From the NCBI RefSeq assembly GCF_001457775.1, contig NZ_CYSG01000010.1, forward strand, positions 1 to 64,000: DNA of 64,000 bases. Reading direction: 5' to 3'. A program made the position numbers and the translations under genes. Below are positions 37,122-46,069 of this stretch, piece after piece; position 1 is the first letter of the stretch, and every line of letters begins with the position of its first letter. This DNA comes from Phaeobacter sp. CECT 5382 (lineage in GTDB: Bacteria > Pseudomonadota > Alphaproteobacteria > Rhodobacterales > Rhodobacteraceae). The notes under the pieces were generated by a model, which was not told where the DNA came from, ran no database searches, and saw nothing but the letters and a program-made list of their open reading frames with translations.

Positions 37122-38477
37122 ATGAGCTTTGACTACGATCTGTTTGTTATTGGTGGTGGATCTGGTGGCGTGCGCGCCGCACGGGTGGCCGCTCAGGAAG
37201 GTGCCAAGGTCGCCCTGGCCGAAGAAGACCGCTATGGCGGCACCTGCGTCATTCGCGGCTGTGTACCCAAAAAGCTGATGGTTTTTGCCAGCGAGTATTC
37301 CGCCATGGTGGGCGATGCCCAGGCCTATGGCTGGGACATTACCGCCGGAGCCTTTGATTGGGATAGCTTCAAGGGCAAATTGCACGCGGAACTCGACCGT
37401 CTCGAAGGCATCTATCGCGGTATTTTGAAAAACAACGGTGTCACCAGCTATGATGCGCGCGCCACTTTGGTCGACGCCCATACCGTTGCCCTGTCGGATG
37501 GCTCGCAAAAGACGGCGAAACATATCCTGATCGCAACTGGCGGCTGGCCCACAGTGCCGGAGTTCCCCGGCTCGGATCTGGCGATCACCTCAAACGAGAT
37601 GTTCCATCTGGACAAGCTGCCCGAAGCGATCCTGATCGTCGGCGGCGGCTATATCGCGTCTGAGTTCGCAGGCATCATGAATGGGCTTGGCGTCAAGACC
37701 ACGCAGTTCTATCGCGGCGCGCAGATCCTGCGTGGCTTTGACGAAGAGGCGCGCAATGTAGTCGCTGACGGCATGGTAGAAAATGGCGTTGATCTGCAGC
37801 TGGAAACCAATGTGGTTTCCATGGTTAAAGACGGCGACAAGATCCGCGTCACTGACACCAAAGGCCGCGAGACGCTGTTTGATCAGGTGATGTATGCCAC
37901 TGGCCGTCATCCCAATGCCGACAATCTCGGCCTTGAAGCGCTGGGCATTGCGCGCGGCAAAAAAGGCGAGATCCTGGTGGATCAGTACAGCCAAACGGGC
38001 GTACCTTCGGTCTATGCCATTGGCGATGTTACTGATCGTGCCAATCTGACACCGGTTGCGATCCGCGAAGGCATGGCCTTTGTCGAGACCGTGTTTAAAG
38101 GCAACCCAACCAGCCCGGATCATGAGCTGATCCCAACGGCGATCTTTACCCAGCCGGAAATGGGCACTGTCGGCCTGTCCGAAGAAGACGCGGCAGCACA
38201 GGAGCCGATCGAGGTCTATGCCGCCTCTTTCAAGCCGATGCAGCAAAGCTTTGCCGGTCGCGCACAGAAGGTGTTGATGAAGCTGATCGTCAGCAAGGCA
38301 AATCGGCGTGTGCTGGGATGTCACATTGTGGCACCAGGTGCCGGTGAGATGATCCAGCTGGCGGGGATCGCCATCAAGATGGGCGCAACCAAGGAAGATT
38401 TCGATCGCACGGTTGCAGTGCATCCCACCATGTCGGAAGAATTGGTGACGATGAAGCAACCAAGCCGAACGACTTGA
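37122..38477 (+). CDS. gor: Glutathione-disulfide reductase
   Basis: An FAD enzyme reducing GSSG with NADPH. The FAD motif VIGGGSGGVRAAR starts at residue 9, and the redox-active disulfide is C42 and C47 (GGTCVIRGCVPKK). GGGYIASEFAGIM is the NAD(P) motif and the dimer-interface active-site His lies in HPTMSEELVTM near the C-terminus. At 451 residues it is normal length. It lies between rpiA, which supports NADPH supply, and hflK, an order conserved in Rhodobacteraceae. Confidence 0.96.
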   Translation: MSFDYDLFVIGGGSGGVRAARVAAQEGAKVALAEEDRYGGTCVIRGCVPKKLMVFASEYSAMVGDAQAYGWDITAGAFDWDSFKGKLHAELDRLEGIYRGILKNNGVTSYDARATLVDAHTVALSDGSQKTAKHILIATGGWPTVPEFPGSDLAITSNEMFHLDKLPEAILIVGGGYIASEFAGIMNGLGVKTTQFYRGAQILRGFDEEARNVVADGMVENGVDLQLETNVVSMVKDGDKIRVTDTKGRETLFDQVMYATGRHPNADNLGLEALGIARGKKGEILVDQYSQTGVPSVYAIGDVTDRANLTPVAIREGMAFVETVFKGNPTSPDHELIPTAIFTQPEMGTVGLSEEDAAAQEPIEVYAASFKPMQQSFAGRAQKVLMKLIVSKANRRVLGCHIVAPGAGEMIQLAGIAIKMGATKEDFDRTVAVHPTMSEELVTMKQPSRTT

Positions 38478-38550
38478 ATTCAAAAGACAAGACCACAGGT
38501 TACTAGAGGATCATGCCGCATTGAGGCGGCAGAAATGGGATAGGAATTAT

Positions 38551-39708
38551 ATGGCGGGCAATAGCGGTGGCCCCTGGGGGGGCGGAGGCTCTTCTGGCGG
38601 CGGAGGCAACCGGGGAAACAATGGTGGCGGAAATAACGGTGGTGGCGGTGGTGGCCGACGCCCCGAAGACCCGCAGATCCCTGAAATTGACGAGCTGGTC
38701 AAAAAAGGCCAGGAGCAGCTGCGTGTCCTGATGGGCGGTCGTGGTGGCAATGGCCAAGGCGGTGGCCGTGGTGGTCAGGGTGGCGGTGGCGCCCCTCTGT
38801 TCACCAAGGGGACTATTGGTCTGGCGGCAATCGCCGGAGCCGTGCTTTGGGGCATGGCGAGCTTTTATTCGGTCAAAACCGAAGAACGCTCGGTCGAATT
38901 GTTCCTGGGGGAATATCTGGATACCGGCATGCCGGGTCTGAACTTTGCCCCCTGGCCGCTGGTCACCTATGAGGTAATTCCAGTTCTGGTTGAACAGACT
39001 GAAAACATTGGAGCCGGCTCGCGCGGTAGCGATGCAGGTCTGATGCTGACCGGGGATGAAAACATCATCGATGTGGATTTCCAGGTAGTCTGGAATATCA
39101 ACGATCCGGCTCTGTATCTGTTCAACCTGCGGGACCCTCAGGCGACCATTCAGGCTGTCTCGGAATCGGCTATGCGCGAGATTATCGCGCAGTCGGAACT
39201 GGCACCGATCCTGAACCGGGACCGTGGTGCGATTACCGCCCGTCTGGAAGAGCTGGTCCAGTCAACGCTCGACAGCTACGACAGTGGCGTGAACGTCGTG
39301 CGGGTTAACTTTGACGGTGCCGATCCGCCAGAGCCGGTAAAAGACGCTTTCCGTGACGTGCAGTCTGCAGGTCAGGAACGTGACCGGTTGGAAAAACAAG
39401 CGGATGCCTATGCCAACCGAAAGCTGGCGGCTGCGCGAGGTCAATCAGCGCAAACGCTTGAAGAGGCCGAAGGCTACCGTGCCCAGGTCGTCAACGAGGC
39501 GCAGGGTGAGGCCAGCCGTTTTACAGCGGTTCTGACCGAGTACCAAAAGGCACCAGAGGTGACCCGCAAGCGTCTCTATCTGGAAACCATGGAAACGGTT
39601 CTGGGCAATGTCGACAAGGTGATCCTTGACCAGTCCACCGGCGACGGCGGGCAGGGTGTGGTTCCCTATCTGCCGCTCAATGAATTGCGCCGCTCGGGAG
39701 ATAACTGA
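38551..39708 (+). CDS. hflK: FtsH protease modulator HflK
   Basis: An SPFH/prohibitin membrane protein that forms the HflKC cage around FtsH. The N-terminal ~75 residues are unusually glycine- and asparagine-rich (GGPWGGGGSSGGGGNRG and more), followed by one membrane helix (IGLAAIAGAVLWGMAS) and the SPFH domain. A helical region contains KQADAYANRKLAAARGQ. The ATG at 38551 (AGGAA upstream) is preferred over a TTG ten codons earlier. Its stop overlaps the hflC start by one base. Confidence 0.95.
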   Translation: MAGNSGGPWGGGGSSGGGGNRGNNGGGNNGGGGGGRRPEDPQIPEIDELVKKGQEQLRVLMGGRGGNGQGGGRGGQGGGGAPLFTKGTIGLAAIAGAVLWGMASFYSVKTEERSVELFLGEYLDTGMPGLNFAPWPLVTYEVIPVLVEQTENIGAGSRGSDAGLMLTGDENIIDVDFQVVWNINDPALYLFNLRDPQATIQAVSESAMREIIAQSELAPILNRDRGAITARLEELVQSTLDSYDSGVNVVRVNFDGADPPEPVKDAFRDVQSAGQERDRLEKQADAYANRKLAAARGQSAQTLEEAEGYRAQVVNEAQGEASRFTAVLTEYQKAPEVTRKRLYLETMETVLGNVDKVILDQSTGDGGQGVVPYLPLNELRRSGDN

Positions 39709-40589
39709 TGAAAAAGACAACATTCCTTCTCCCAATCGTGGTTCTCTTCATTGTCGCACTGCTGTCTTCGGTCTTTATCGTGGACGAGCGTGAAAAAGCG
39801 CTGGTTCTGCGCTTTGGTCGTGTGGTTGCCGTCAAGGAAGACCCCGGTCTTGCTTTCAAGGCACCGCTGATCGACGAAGTGGTGACCTATGATGACCGTA
39901 TCCTCAGTCTTGAGGTCGGCCCGCTGGAAATCACCCCGCTGGATGACCGTCGTCTGGTTGTAGATGCTTTTGCACGCTACAAAATTGTCGACGTCAAACA
40001 GTTCCGTCAGGCGGTTGGTGCTGGTGGCATCAACGGTGCGGAAACACGTCTGGACAAGATCATGCGGGCCGCAACCCGTGAGGTCCTGGGCTCTGTCAGC
40101 TCCAATGATATCCTGTCGTCAGACCGTGCCGCTTTGATGCTGCGGATCCGCAACGGGGCAATCAGCCAGGCCGAAGGCTTTGGTCTTGAGGTCGTTGATG
40201 TTCGCCTGAAGCGGACCGATCTGCCGCAGGCCAACCTGGAAGCCACCTTTGCGCGGATGCGGGCGGAACGTGAACGCGAAGCCGCTGATGAAATCGCTCG
40301 TGGTGACGAAGCCGCGCAGCGCGTGCGCGCCCAGGCGGACCGGACCGAAGTCGAGCTGGTCTCTGAGGCGGAACGCGAAGCTGAGGTGATCCGCGGTGAA
40401 GCCGATGCGCAGCGCAACGCCATCTTTGCCGAGGCCTATGGGCGTGACCCGGAATTCTTTGAATTCTATCGCAGCCTGAACGCCTATGAGGGTGCGCTGA
40501 AGGGCAACAACTCTTCGCTGGTCCTGTCACCTGACTCCGAGTTCTTCAACTATCTGAAGTCCTCAAGTGGTGTTGCAGCCGGACAATAG
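39708..40589 (+). CDS. hflC: FtsH protease modulator HflC
   Basis: The 293-residue partner of HflK. One N-terminal helix (FLLPIVVLFIVALLSSVFIV) is followed by an SPFH domain starting DEREKALVLRFGRVV. A long Arg/Glu/Ala-rich helix (MRAEREREAADEIARGDEAA...) and the conserved FFEFYRSLNAYEGAL close the protein. HflKC restrains FtsH proteolysis of membrane proteins. It is translationally coupled to hflK and followed by a terminator. Confidence 0.96.
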   Translation: MKKTTFLLPIVVLFIVALLSSVFIVDEREKALVLRFGRVVAVKEDPGLAFKAPLIDEVVTYDDRILSLEVGPLEITPLDDRRLVVDAFARYKIVDVKQFRQAVGAGGINGAETRLDKIMRAATREVLGSVSSNDILSSDRAALMLRIRNGAISQAEGFGLEVVDVRLKRTDLPQANLEATFARMRAEREREAADEIARGDEAAQRVRAQADRTEVELVSEAEREAEVIRGEADAQRNAIFAEAYGRDPEFFEFYRSLNAYEGALKGNNSSLVLSPDSEFFNYLKSSSGVAAGQ

Positions 40590-40647
40590 GCCTGAGCCAG
40601 AAAGCCGACTGCCGACCAAAGAAGCTTGGCGGTCGATGAGACAGAGC

Positions 40648-40680
40648 AAGGGGCTGACCGATGGGTCGGCCCCTTCTTTC
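40648..40680 (+). terminator. Rho-independent terminator after hflC
   Basis: AAGGGGCTGACC pairs with GGTCGGCCCCTT (one G-T pair) around a GAT loop, followed by TCTTTCGTTTT. It closes the rpiA-gor-hflKC transcript and separates degP. Confidence 0.85.
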
Positions 40681-41181
40681 GTTTTCGCAAGGCTCGTCCG
40701 GTCCCGGCAGCGGCGGGCTCGGTTGTTTGCCACCTGCGCCAAGGTCTTCTTGATGTTTGCCAAAAAGCTCTGCGCTTAAGCGCTTCTTTGCCACATGCAG
40801 TTTTCACGGCCGTTCTTGCGGCGATGGTGTTAGTTTTACAATCGAAGGGTTTGATGAGGTAAAGTGTTTGATGAAGCCGGTCTGGAGGCTTGCGCTGGAG
40901 ACTGGCTTTAGACTGGCTTTGGCGGCGGTCCATCGGCTTGCTGGGCGCGCTCAGTGATGGTTCGGAGATGGTTCGGTGGGGGTTTGGCGGTCGATCCAAA
41001 GACCCCTCAGGAAGTTTCACGGTGTTTTGAATGGAGACACGGGTGTTGCGAAGGAAATTTCTCCCCCTACATTGGGGATAGGGTTTTATGCTGTGATAGG
41101 CACATCCGCCTGGAATCTCCGCTTTGCGGTGCACAGAACCGCGGACACCGCAGATACCGCAGACAGGGGGGAGCAAGAAAA
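40681..41181. repeat. degP leader with several short tandem duplications
   Basis: This 500-base stretch has no convincing gene, although one plus-strand frame is open into degP. It carries AGACTGGCTTT twice in tandem (40899-40909, 40910-40920), GATGGTTCGG twice (40956-40965, 40967-40976), and three 9-base units of ACCGC-x-GA-x type (41138-41164). It presumably holds the degP promoter; no clear heat-shock or extracytoplasmic sigma box could be assigned. Confidence 0.5.
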
Positions 41182-42792
41182 ATGGCGATGATTGGAAGGG
41201 CAAGATCAGGAATGGCGATGACAGGAATGGCAAAAGTGGGATCCGCAGGATCTGATTGGGCTGGCACTGGCCACAGGTCAGCGAGATCACAGGGGAAACC
41301 AAAGGCAATTGCACTGGCAAAACAGCAGCAGGCAGCAGATCGCAGTCTGGGTGGGATGGTCTGGTTGGCCTTTCTCAGCTTTGTGCTGGTCCTGGCGCAG
41401 ACATTGTTTGCACAGGCGCGTCCCGAAAGCCTGGCGCCCCTGGCTGACAAGGTCAGCCCGGCGGTGGTGAATATTACCACGACAACCGTGATCGAAGGGC
41501 GCACCGGCCCGCAGGGCATCGTACCCGAAGGCTCCCCATTCGAGGATTTCTTCCGCGAATTTCAGGACCGCAATGGCGGCACCAATGGTGATCGCCCCCG
41601 GCGCTCTTCTGCATTGGGGTCGGGCTTTGTGATCTCGGAAGATGGCTACATCGTCACCAATAACCACGTCATCGAAGAGGCTGATGAGATCGAGATCGAA
41701 TTCTTCCCCGGAGATGGCCAGCCTAAAAAGCTGCTACCGGCCAAGGTCATTGGAACCGATCCCAACACCGACATCGCTCTGTTGAAGGTTGAAGCACCGG
41801 CTGCGCTGAAATTTGTGACCTTTGGCGACAGCGATACCGCACGTGTCGGCGACTGGGTGGTGGCCATGGGCAACCCGCTTGGGCAGGGGTTTTCTTTGTC
41901 CGCAGGGATCGTTTCCGCTCGCAATCGTGAACTTTCAGGATCTTATGACGACTATATTCAGACCGATGCGGCGATCAACCGGGGCAACTCGGGCGGTCCG
42001 CTGTTCAACATGGATGGTGACGTTGTTGGTGTGAACACTGCAATCCTGTCGCCCAATGGTGGTTCGATCGGCATTGGTTTCTCGATGGCCTCCAATGTGG
42101 TGACCAAGGTTGTCGCGCAGCTCAAGGAGTATGGTGAAACCCGACGCGGCTGGCTGGGTGTCCGCATCCAGGATGTCAGCGAAGACGTGGCCGAAGCGAT
42201 GGGGCTGGATCATGCCAAGGGCGCTCTGGTCACGGATGTACCGGACGGGCCTTCCAAGGAGGCAGGGCTTCAGGCTGGTGATGTGATCCTCAGCTTTGAT
42301 GGAGCTGAGGTGAAGAACACCCGCAGCCTGGTGCGCACTGTCGGCAATACCGAAGTCGGTAAAACAGTCCGTGTCGTGGTTTACCGTGACGGCAAGACCG
42401 AAACCCTGAAGGTGACGCTGGGGCGGCGCGAAGAGGCTGAGCGTCAGCCCGAAGCCAGCGAGAGCGATGGCGACGCTGGCCCCAAAGTGACCGAGAAGGA
42501 AGTTCTGGGTCTGACAGTCGGGTTGCTGAACGACAAGCTGCGCCAGGAGCTGAACCTGTCGGATAGCATCGAGGGTCTTGTGATTCTGTCGGTCAACGAA
42601 GTCTCGGAAGCCTGGGAGAAGGGGCTGCGGGCTGGCGATGTCATCACCGAGGCCGGCCAGCAGAAAGTGACGACAATTTCCGACCTTGAGAGCCGGATTT
42701 CGGAGGCCAATGAGGCCGGTCGTAAATCTCTGTTGCTGCTTGTCCGCCGCAATGGTGAGCCACGGTTTGTCGCGCTTAACCTCGTGGAGTAG
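41182..42792 (+). CDS. degP: Do family serine endopeptidase (DegP/HtrA)
   Basis: A periplasmic protease-chaperone. The trypsin-like domain has H162 (TNNHVIEE), D197 (NTDIALLKV) and S270 (RGNSGGPLFN), and two PDZ domains follow (near residues 300-400 and 430-536). The signal sequence is MVWLAFLSFVLVLAQTLFAQ, starting at residue 59 of this reading. The ATG at 41182 has GGGGGAG upstream but gives an odd Met/Ala/Gly/Lys-rich 58-residue extension with internal repeats; a start near 41356 is the main alternative. It follows hflKC, so three membrane quality-control genes are clustered. Confidence 0.93.
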   Translation: MAMIGRARSGMAMTGMAKVGSAGSDWAGTGHRSARSQGKPKAIALAKQQQAADRSLGGMVWLAFLSFVLVLAQTLFAQARPESLAPLADKVSPAVVNITTTTVIEGRTGPQGIVPEGSPFEDFFREFQDRNGGTNGDRPRRSSALGSGFVISEDGYIVTNNHVIEEADEIEIEFFPGDGQPKKLLPAKVIGTDPNTDIALLKVEAPAALKFVTFGDSDTARVGDWVVAMGNPLGQGFSLSAGIVSARNRELSGSYDDYIQTDAAINRGNSGGPLFNMDGDVVGVNTAILSPNGGSIGIGFSMASNVVTKVVAQLKEYGETRRGWLGVRIQDVSEDVAEAMGLDHAKGALVTDVPDGPSKEAGLQAGDVILSFDGAEVKNTRSLVRTVGNTEVGKTVRVVVYRDGKTETLKVTLGRREEAERQPEASESDGDAGPKVTEKEVLGLTVGLLNDKLRQELNLSDSIEGLVILSVNEVSEAWEKGLRAGDVITEAGQQKVTTISDLESRISEANEAGRKSLLLLVRRNGEPRFVALNLVE

Positions 42793-42863
42793 TTCACAGG
42801 CGTATTGACGCTTGGGTGATTTCACAGCGCTGTTAAAACCCAAGGGCTGTTAAAAATCAGGGA

Positions 42864-42889
42864 AGGTCGGGCTGGTGCCCGGCCTTTTT
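42864..42889 (+). terminator. Rho-independent terminator of degP
   Basis: AGGTCGGGC pairs with GCCCGGCCT around a 4-base loop (TGGT), followed by TTTTT. It lies about 70 bases past the degP stop. Confidence 0.85.
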
Positions 42890-43005
42890 CGTTTGTTGTC
42901 TGAAGGGGGAAGAGGCGCGCGCCTGTGCGCAGGATCGGTCCAGCGGTGAAGGTGCGATTTCACAAAGGGAAAGAGCCATGTGCTGGCGGGCACATGGCTC
43001 TTTTA
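42890..43005 (+). ncRNA. Candidate small RNA ending in a strong hairpin
   Basis: After the degP terminator, a second hairpin has 13-base arms: AAAGAGCCATGTG (42970-42982) and CACATGGCTCTTT (42991-43003), then T. No protein gene lies between the two terminators, so the hairpin would have nothing to terminate unless a short RNA starts at about 42890-42920. The arms allow termination on either strand, so strand is uncertain. No family recognised. Confidence 0.35.
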
Positions 43006-43125
43006 TGGGACAGGCAGTCATCGGGATGGAATGATAATGTCTGCCGTAAGGGCTTCATGACATGCTGGGCAGTAGCCATCTGTGATCTGGTTCACAGCCG
43101 AGGCGAAAATGTTTAAATTTTTGCC

Positions 43126-43161
43126 CTTTCCGGTTCGGCGACTTTCCGGTTCGGCGACTTT
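43126..43161. repeat. Perfect 16-base tandem duplication
   Basis: CTTTCCGGTTCGGCGA occurs at 43126-43141 and immediately again at 43142-43157, with CTTT beginning a third copy. It is intergenic, downstream of the small zinc-ribbon-like gene. The identity of the copies suggests a recent slippage event. Confidence 0.85.
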
Positions 43162-43278
43162 GGCCTCAGGGCAAGGCTTGGTGCGTGCGGTTGGCCTGCC
43201 GAATTCGATGGTCTAAGCCTTCTTGAACAAGAGCTGGCGCGCAATCGGGGCACTGGCTGGCACCCGACAGGTCCGCAG

Positions 43279-43539
43279 TTAGCTTTTGTGGAGCCAGTCC
43301 TGCAAAAAGGCCTCTAGTGAGGGGCTGATGTCTTGTGTCTGGCTTTCGCAGGCAACACAGCGAGAGCCCAAAACCGTGCGCAAGTTGTAGTGGCGGTTCT
43401 TGCACATGCGACCCGTGAAGAAAAAATCCACGCCAGCTTTCAGGGCTCTGGGCCGGGTACGGGGATACTCCATCCACTCTGGATGGCCCGCAAGATGGGC
43501 CTTTCTTCTGCGCTGCCCTTCTTTGTGGTGTTCTGCCAT
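43279..43539 (-). CDS. Candidate small zinc-ribbon-like protein
   Basis: An 86-residue basic protein with a possible C-H-C-C metal site: C46, H50, C61 and C64 in the segment GRMCKNRHYNLRTVLGSRC plus VAC. The spacing C-x3-H-x10-C-x2-C resembles the small G-x-PC-x-x-GH...R...G-x-C-x-x-C modules found alone or in HNH-type and phage proteins. The N-terminus is His- and Arg-rich (MAEHHKEGQRRRKAHLAGH). No strong ribosome site is visible, and a start at residue 23 (43473) is also possible. It lies downstream of a Crp/Fnr gene on the same strand. Confidence 0.5.
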   Translation of the reverse strand: MAEHHKEGQRRRKAHLAGHPEWMEYPRTRPRALKAGVDFFFTGRMCKNRHYNLRTVLGSRCVACESQTQDISPSLEAFLQDWLHKS

Positions 43540-43618
43540 GTTTACGTGCCGAAGCTGTTGGAGGTGGCATTGCAATGGTCTTTGCGACACAACCTCTCTG
43601 TTAAGCCATCTCGCTGGA

Positions 43619-44287
43619 CTAAATGGATTCGGGTTCCGCCAAAAGCGCCAGCGCACCACGGTCGAGGATCTGCAAGCCGCCGCGGCTGATTTCGATCAGG
43701 CCGCTGCGCTTCCAATTCGAAAGCGATTTGGACACGGCCTCGCGGGTGGCGCCGACATATTCCGCCAGCTCCGCCTGCGACAGGGCTATGCGTCCATCGC
43801 CGTTGTCTGGGGCAAGATACAGCAATTTTCGTGCCAGCCGCACCGGCATCGGCAAAAACACCTGCTCGTTCAGCTGCATGTTCATCCAGCGCATGCGCTG
43901 ACCCGCGAGCCGCAGCAAATCACCAGCCAGCTCCGGATGCTGCTGGATCTGGGCGAGGATGTCGCGATTGCGCAGGCGGCGCAGGCGGCTGGGTTCGGCA
44001 GCGGTGACGGTTGCGGTGCGCGGTCCGGGATCAAACAGCACGATCTCTCCGAAGACGGCTCCAGGGCGCATCAGGTCCAGGGTCAGCTTGCGCCCCGCAG
44101 CGGACAGGATAGAGAATTCCAGAGAGCCTTCAATGATGGCGTAAAAAGCATCGCCGGTATCGCCATGTTCAAACAGGACTTCCCCGTTGGAAAGCCGGAT
44201 TTCGCTTGCCTGGCTGTTCAGCATCTGGCGCAGAGGGGCCGAGGCTCCGGAAAGGAATCCGGTCTCCGGCAGGCGGTCCTGTCGCAT
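43619..44287 (-). CDS. Crp/Fnr family transcriptional regulator
   Basis: A 222-residue regulator with an N-terminal cyclic-nucleotide-binding-like barrel (VLFEHGDTGDAFYAIIEG, near residues 37-54; GAVFGEIVLFDPGPRTATV) and a C-terminal winged HTH (LSQAELAEYVGATREAVSKSL, near residues 170-190, given as region). There is no N-terminal cysteine cluster, so it is not an oxygen-sensing FNR. RTATV in place of the RSA-type ligand motif leaves cAMP binding unlikely but untested. Target genes unknown. Confidence 0.9.
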   Translation of the reverse strand: MRQDRLPETGFLSGASAPLRQMLNSQASEIRLSNGEVLFEHGDTGDAFYAIIEGSLEFSILSAAGRKLTLDLMRPGAVFGEIVLFDPGPRTATVTAAEPSRLRRLRNRDILAQIQQHPELAGDLLRLAGQRMRWMNMQLNEQVFLPMPVRLARKLLYLAPDNGDGRIALSQAELAEYVGATREAVSKSLSNWKRSGLIEISRGGLQILDRGALALLAEPESI

Positions 44288-44462
44288 GATCTCGCGGGTC
44301 TCCGTTGTTTGTTTATTGGGTCTTGGGACCTCTTGGAGGCTTCGCTCCGGATAGTGGGGGCGGGCTACATTGGGCTTTTAGCAGAGCTTGACCCGGATTG
44401 GAAATTCTGTGGCGCGTGGTGCCTCACCCCTGGTGCCTCAGAGGAGCACCATGCGGCTCAAA

Positions 44463-44978
44463 CTACTGGATGACGGCGATCAGGCCGAGCTGGCGTGCAG
44501 TATCCAGTGACAGTGCGCTGCTGTCCAAGCCGGCTTCTTTTTGATAGCGCCGCAACGAGATTCGGGTGCTCGCGTCCATCCGCCCGGTGATCGGCCCCTG
44601 ATAGTATCCGCGCGCAGCAAGGGCGCGCTGGACAGAGGCAATGAAGCCGGGGGTCATCTGCTCTGGACAGGGGGTCTCTATCCAGCTGTCACTGCGCGGG
44701 CGGATGATGTCCTGGCGGGTGACTGTGCGGAAGGTTGCCGGTTTGAGGATGTTACCGGCGGCATCCCGCTCTGCGGGCCGGACGATCACCTGCTCTGTCA
44801 CGGTTTCGATGACAGCCGGGCTGATGTTGCGGTGCCAACAGGTGCCTTCAGGCGCTCCGGGTGGTGCGGCCGGGATACCGGGAGGGGGCACGGTGGGCGG
44901 TGCGGGCATGCAGGCAACCAGACTAAGGAAGGCGAGCAATCGCAGAGAGACATATAGAAGAGGTCGCGGTCTGATCAT
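44463..44978 (-). CDS. Lipoprotein with peptidoglycan-binding domain
   Basis: The 171-residue protein begins with a lipoprotein signal; the lipobox LVAC ends at C23. A proline-rich linker follows (MPAPPTVPPPGIPAAPPGAP). The C-terminal 65 residues (MTPGFIASVQRALAARGYY, then ITGRMDASTRISLRRYQ) form a PGB_1-type peptidoglycan-binding domain. It probably tethers the outer membrane to the cell wall. The start at 44978 is chosen for the signal sequence; the frame extends upstream through unrelated sequence. It lies just downstream of the OB-domain gene. Confidence 0.85.
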   Translation of the reverse strand: MIRPRPLLYVSLRLLAFLSLVACMPAPPTVPPPGIPAAPPGAPEGTCWHRNISPAVIETVTEQVIVRPAERDAAGNILKPATFRTVTRQDIIRPRSDSWIETPCPEQMTPGFIASVQRALAARGYYQGPITGRMDASTRISLRRYQKEAGLDSSALSLDTARQLGLIAVIQ

Positions 44979-45024
44979 GCTCGATTGCCCATGGCGGCGC
45001 GTTGGCCTGCAGTTTGGCGTGAGA

Positions 45025-45513
45025 CTAGACCAGATCCTGAGGCGGCGCAAAGGTCGGATCCCCTGTACGCCCTTGTTCGCTGAGCAAAAGATCCAGCATT
45101 GGGGAAATATCCTCAATGTCCTCGGCAATCAGATGGGAAACGGAATGGGCGCGCTGCAACCGGCCTGTCACGCGCAGCAGGCGTCCGGCAATCACGGCAC
45201 GGCGGAAACGGTCGTAGGACTTGCGCCAGACAATGATATTGACGATGCCGGTTTCATCTTCGAGGGTCAGAAAGATCACCCCCTTGGCGGTGCCCGGGCG
45301 TTGTCGCAGAATGACCAGCCCGGCTACCGTTATGCGGGCGTTTTCGGGCGGCTCCTGCAGGCGATTGGCAGGCAGGCAGGCAGGGGGGCGTGGCCAGGGC
45401 AGCGCAAGCGTAGGTTCAGGCGCAGAATTTGGTTGAGGCTTTGGCTGGGCCTGGGGCTTTGGGTGGTGCTTTGGGTGAGGCTTTGGGTGGTGCAGGGGGG
45501 GGCTGGTGCGCAT
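45025..45513 (-). CDS. Free-standing DnaE2-type C-terminal OB domain
   Basis: Residues 58-150 match the C-terminal OB fold of error-prone DNA polymerase DnaE2, including ITVAGLVILRQRPGTAKGV, FLTLEDETGIVNIIVW and LLRVTGRLQRAHSVSHLIAE. No polymerase domain lies upstream; the frame closes about 20 codons before the ATG. The N-terminal 55 residues are a low-complexity Pro/His/Lys/Gln run (HHPKPHPKHHPKPQAQPKPQ) encoded by CTTTGGG-like repeats. It could be a remnant of a lost dnaE2 or a stand-alone single-strand DNA-binding module. No ribosome site is clear. Confidence 0.65.
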   Translation of the reverse strand: MRTSPPLHHPKPHPKHHPKPQAQPKPQPNSAPEPTLALPWPRPPACLPANRLQEPPENARITVAGLVILRQRPGTAKGVIFLTLEDETGIVNIIVWRKSYDRFRRAVIAGRLLRVTGRLQRAHSVSHLIAEDIEDISPMLDLLLSEQGRTGDPTFAPPQDLV

Positions 45514-45517
45514 CTGA

Positions 45518-46068
<551 letters not shown>

Positions 46069-46069
<1 letters not shown>

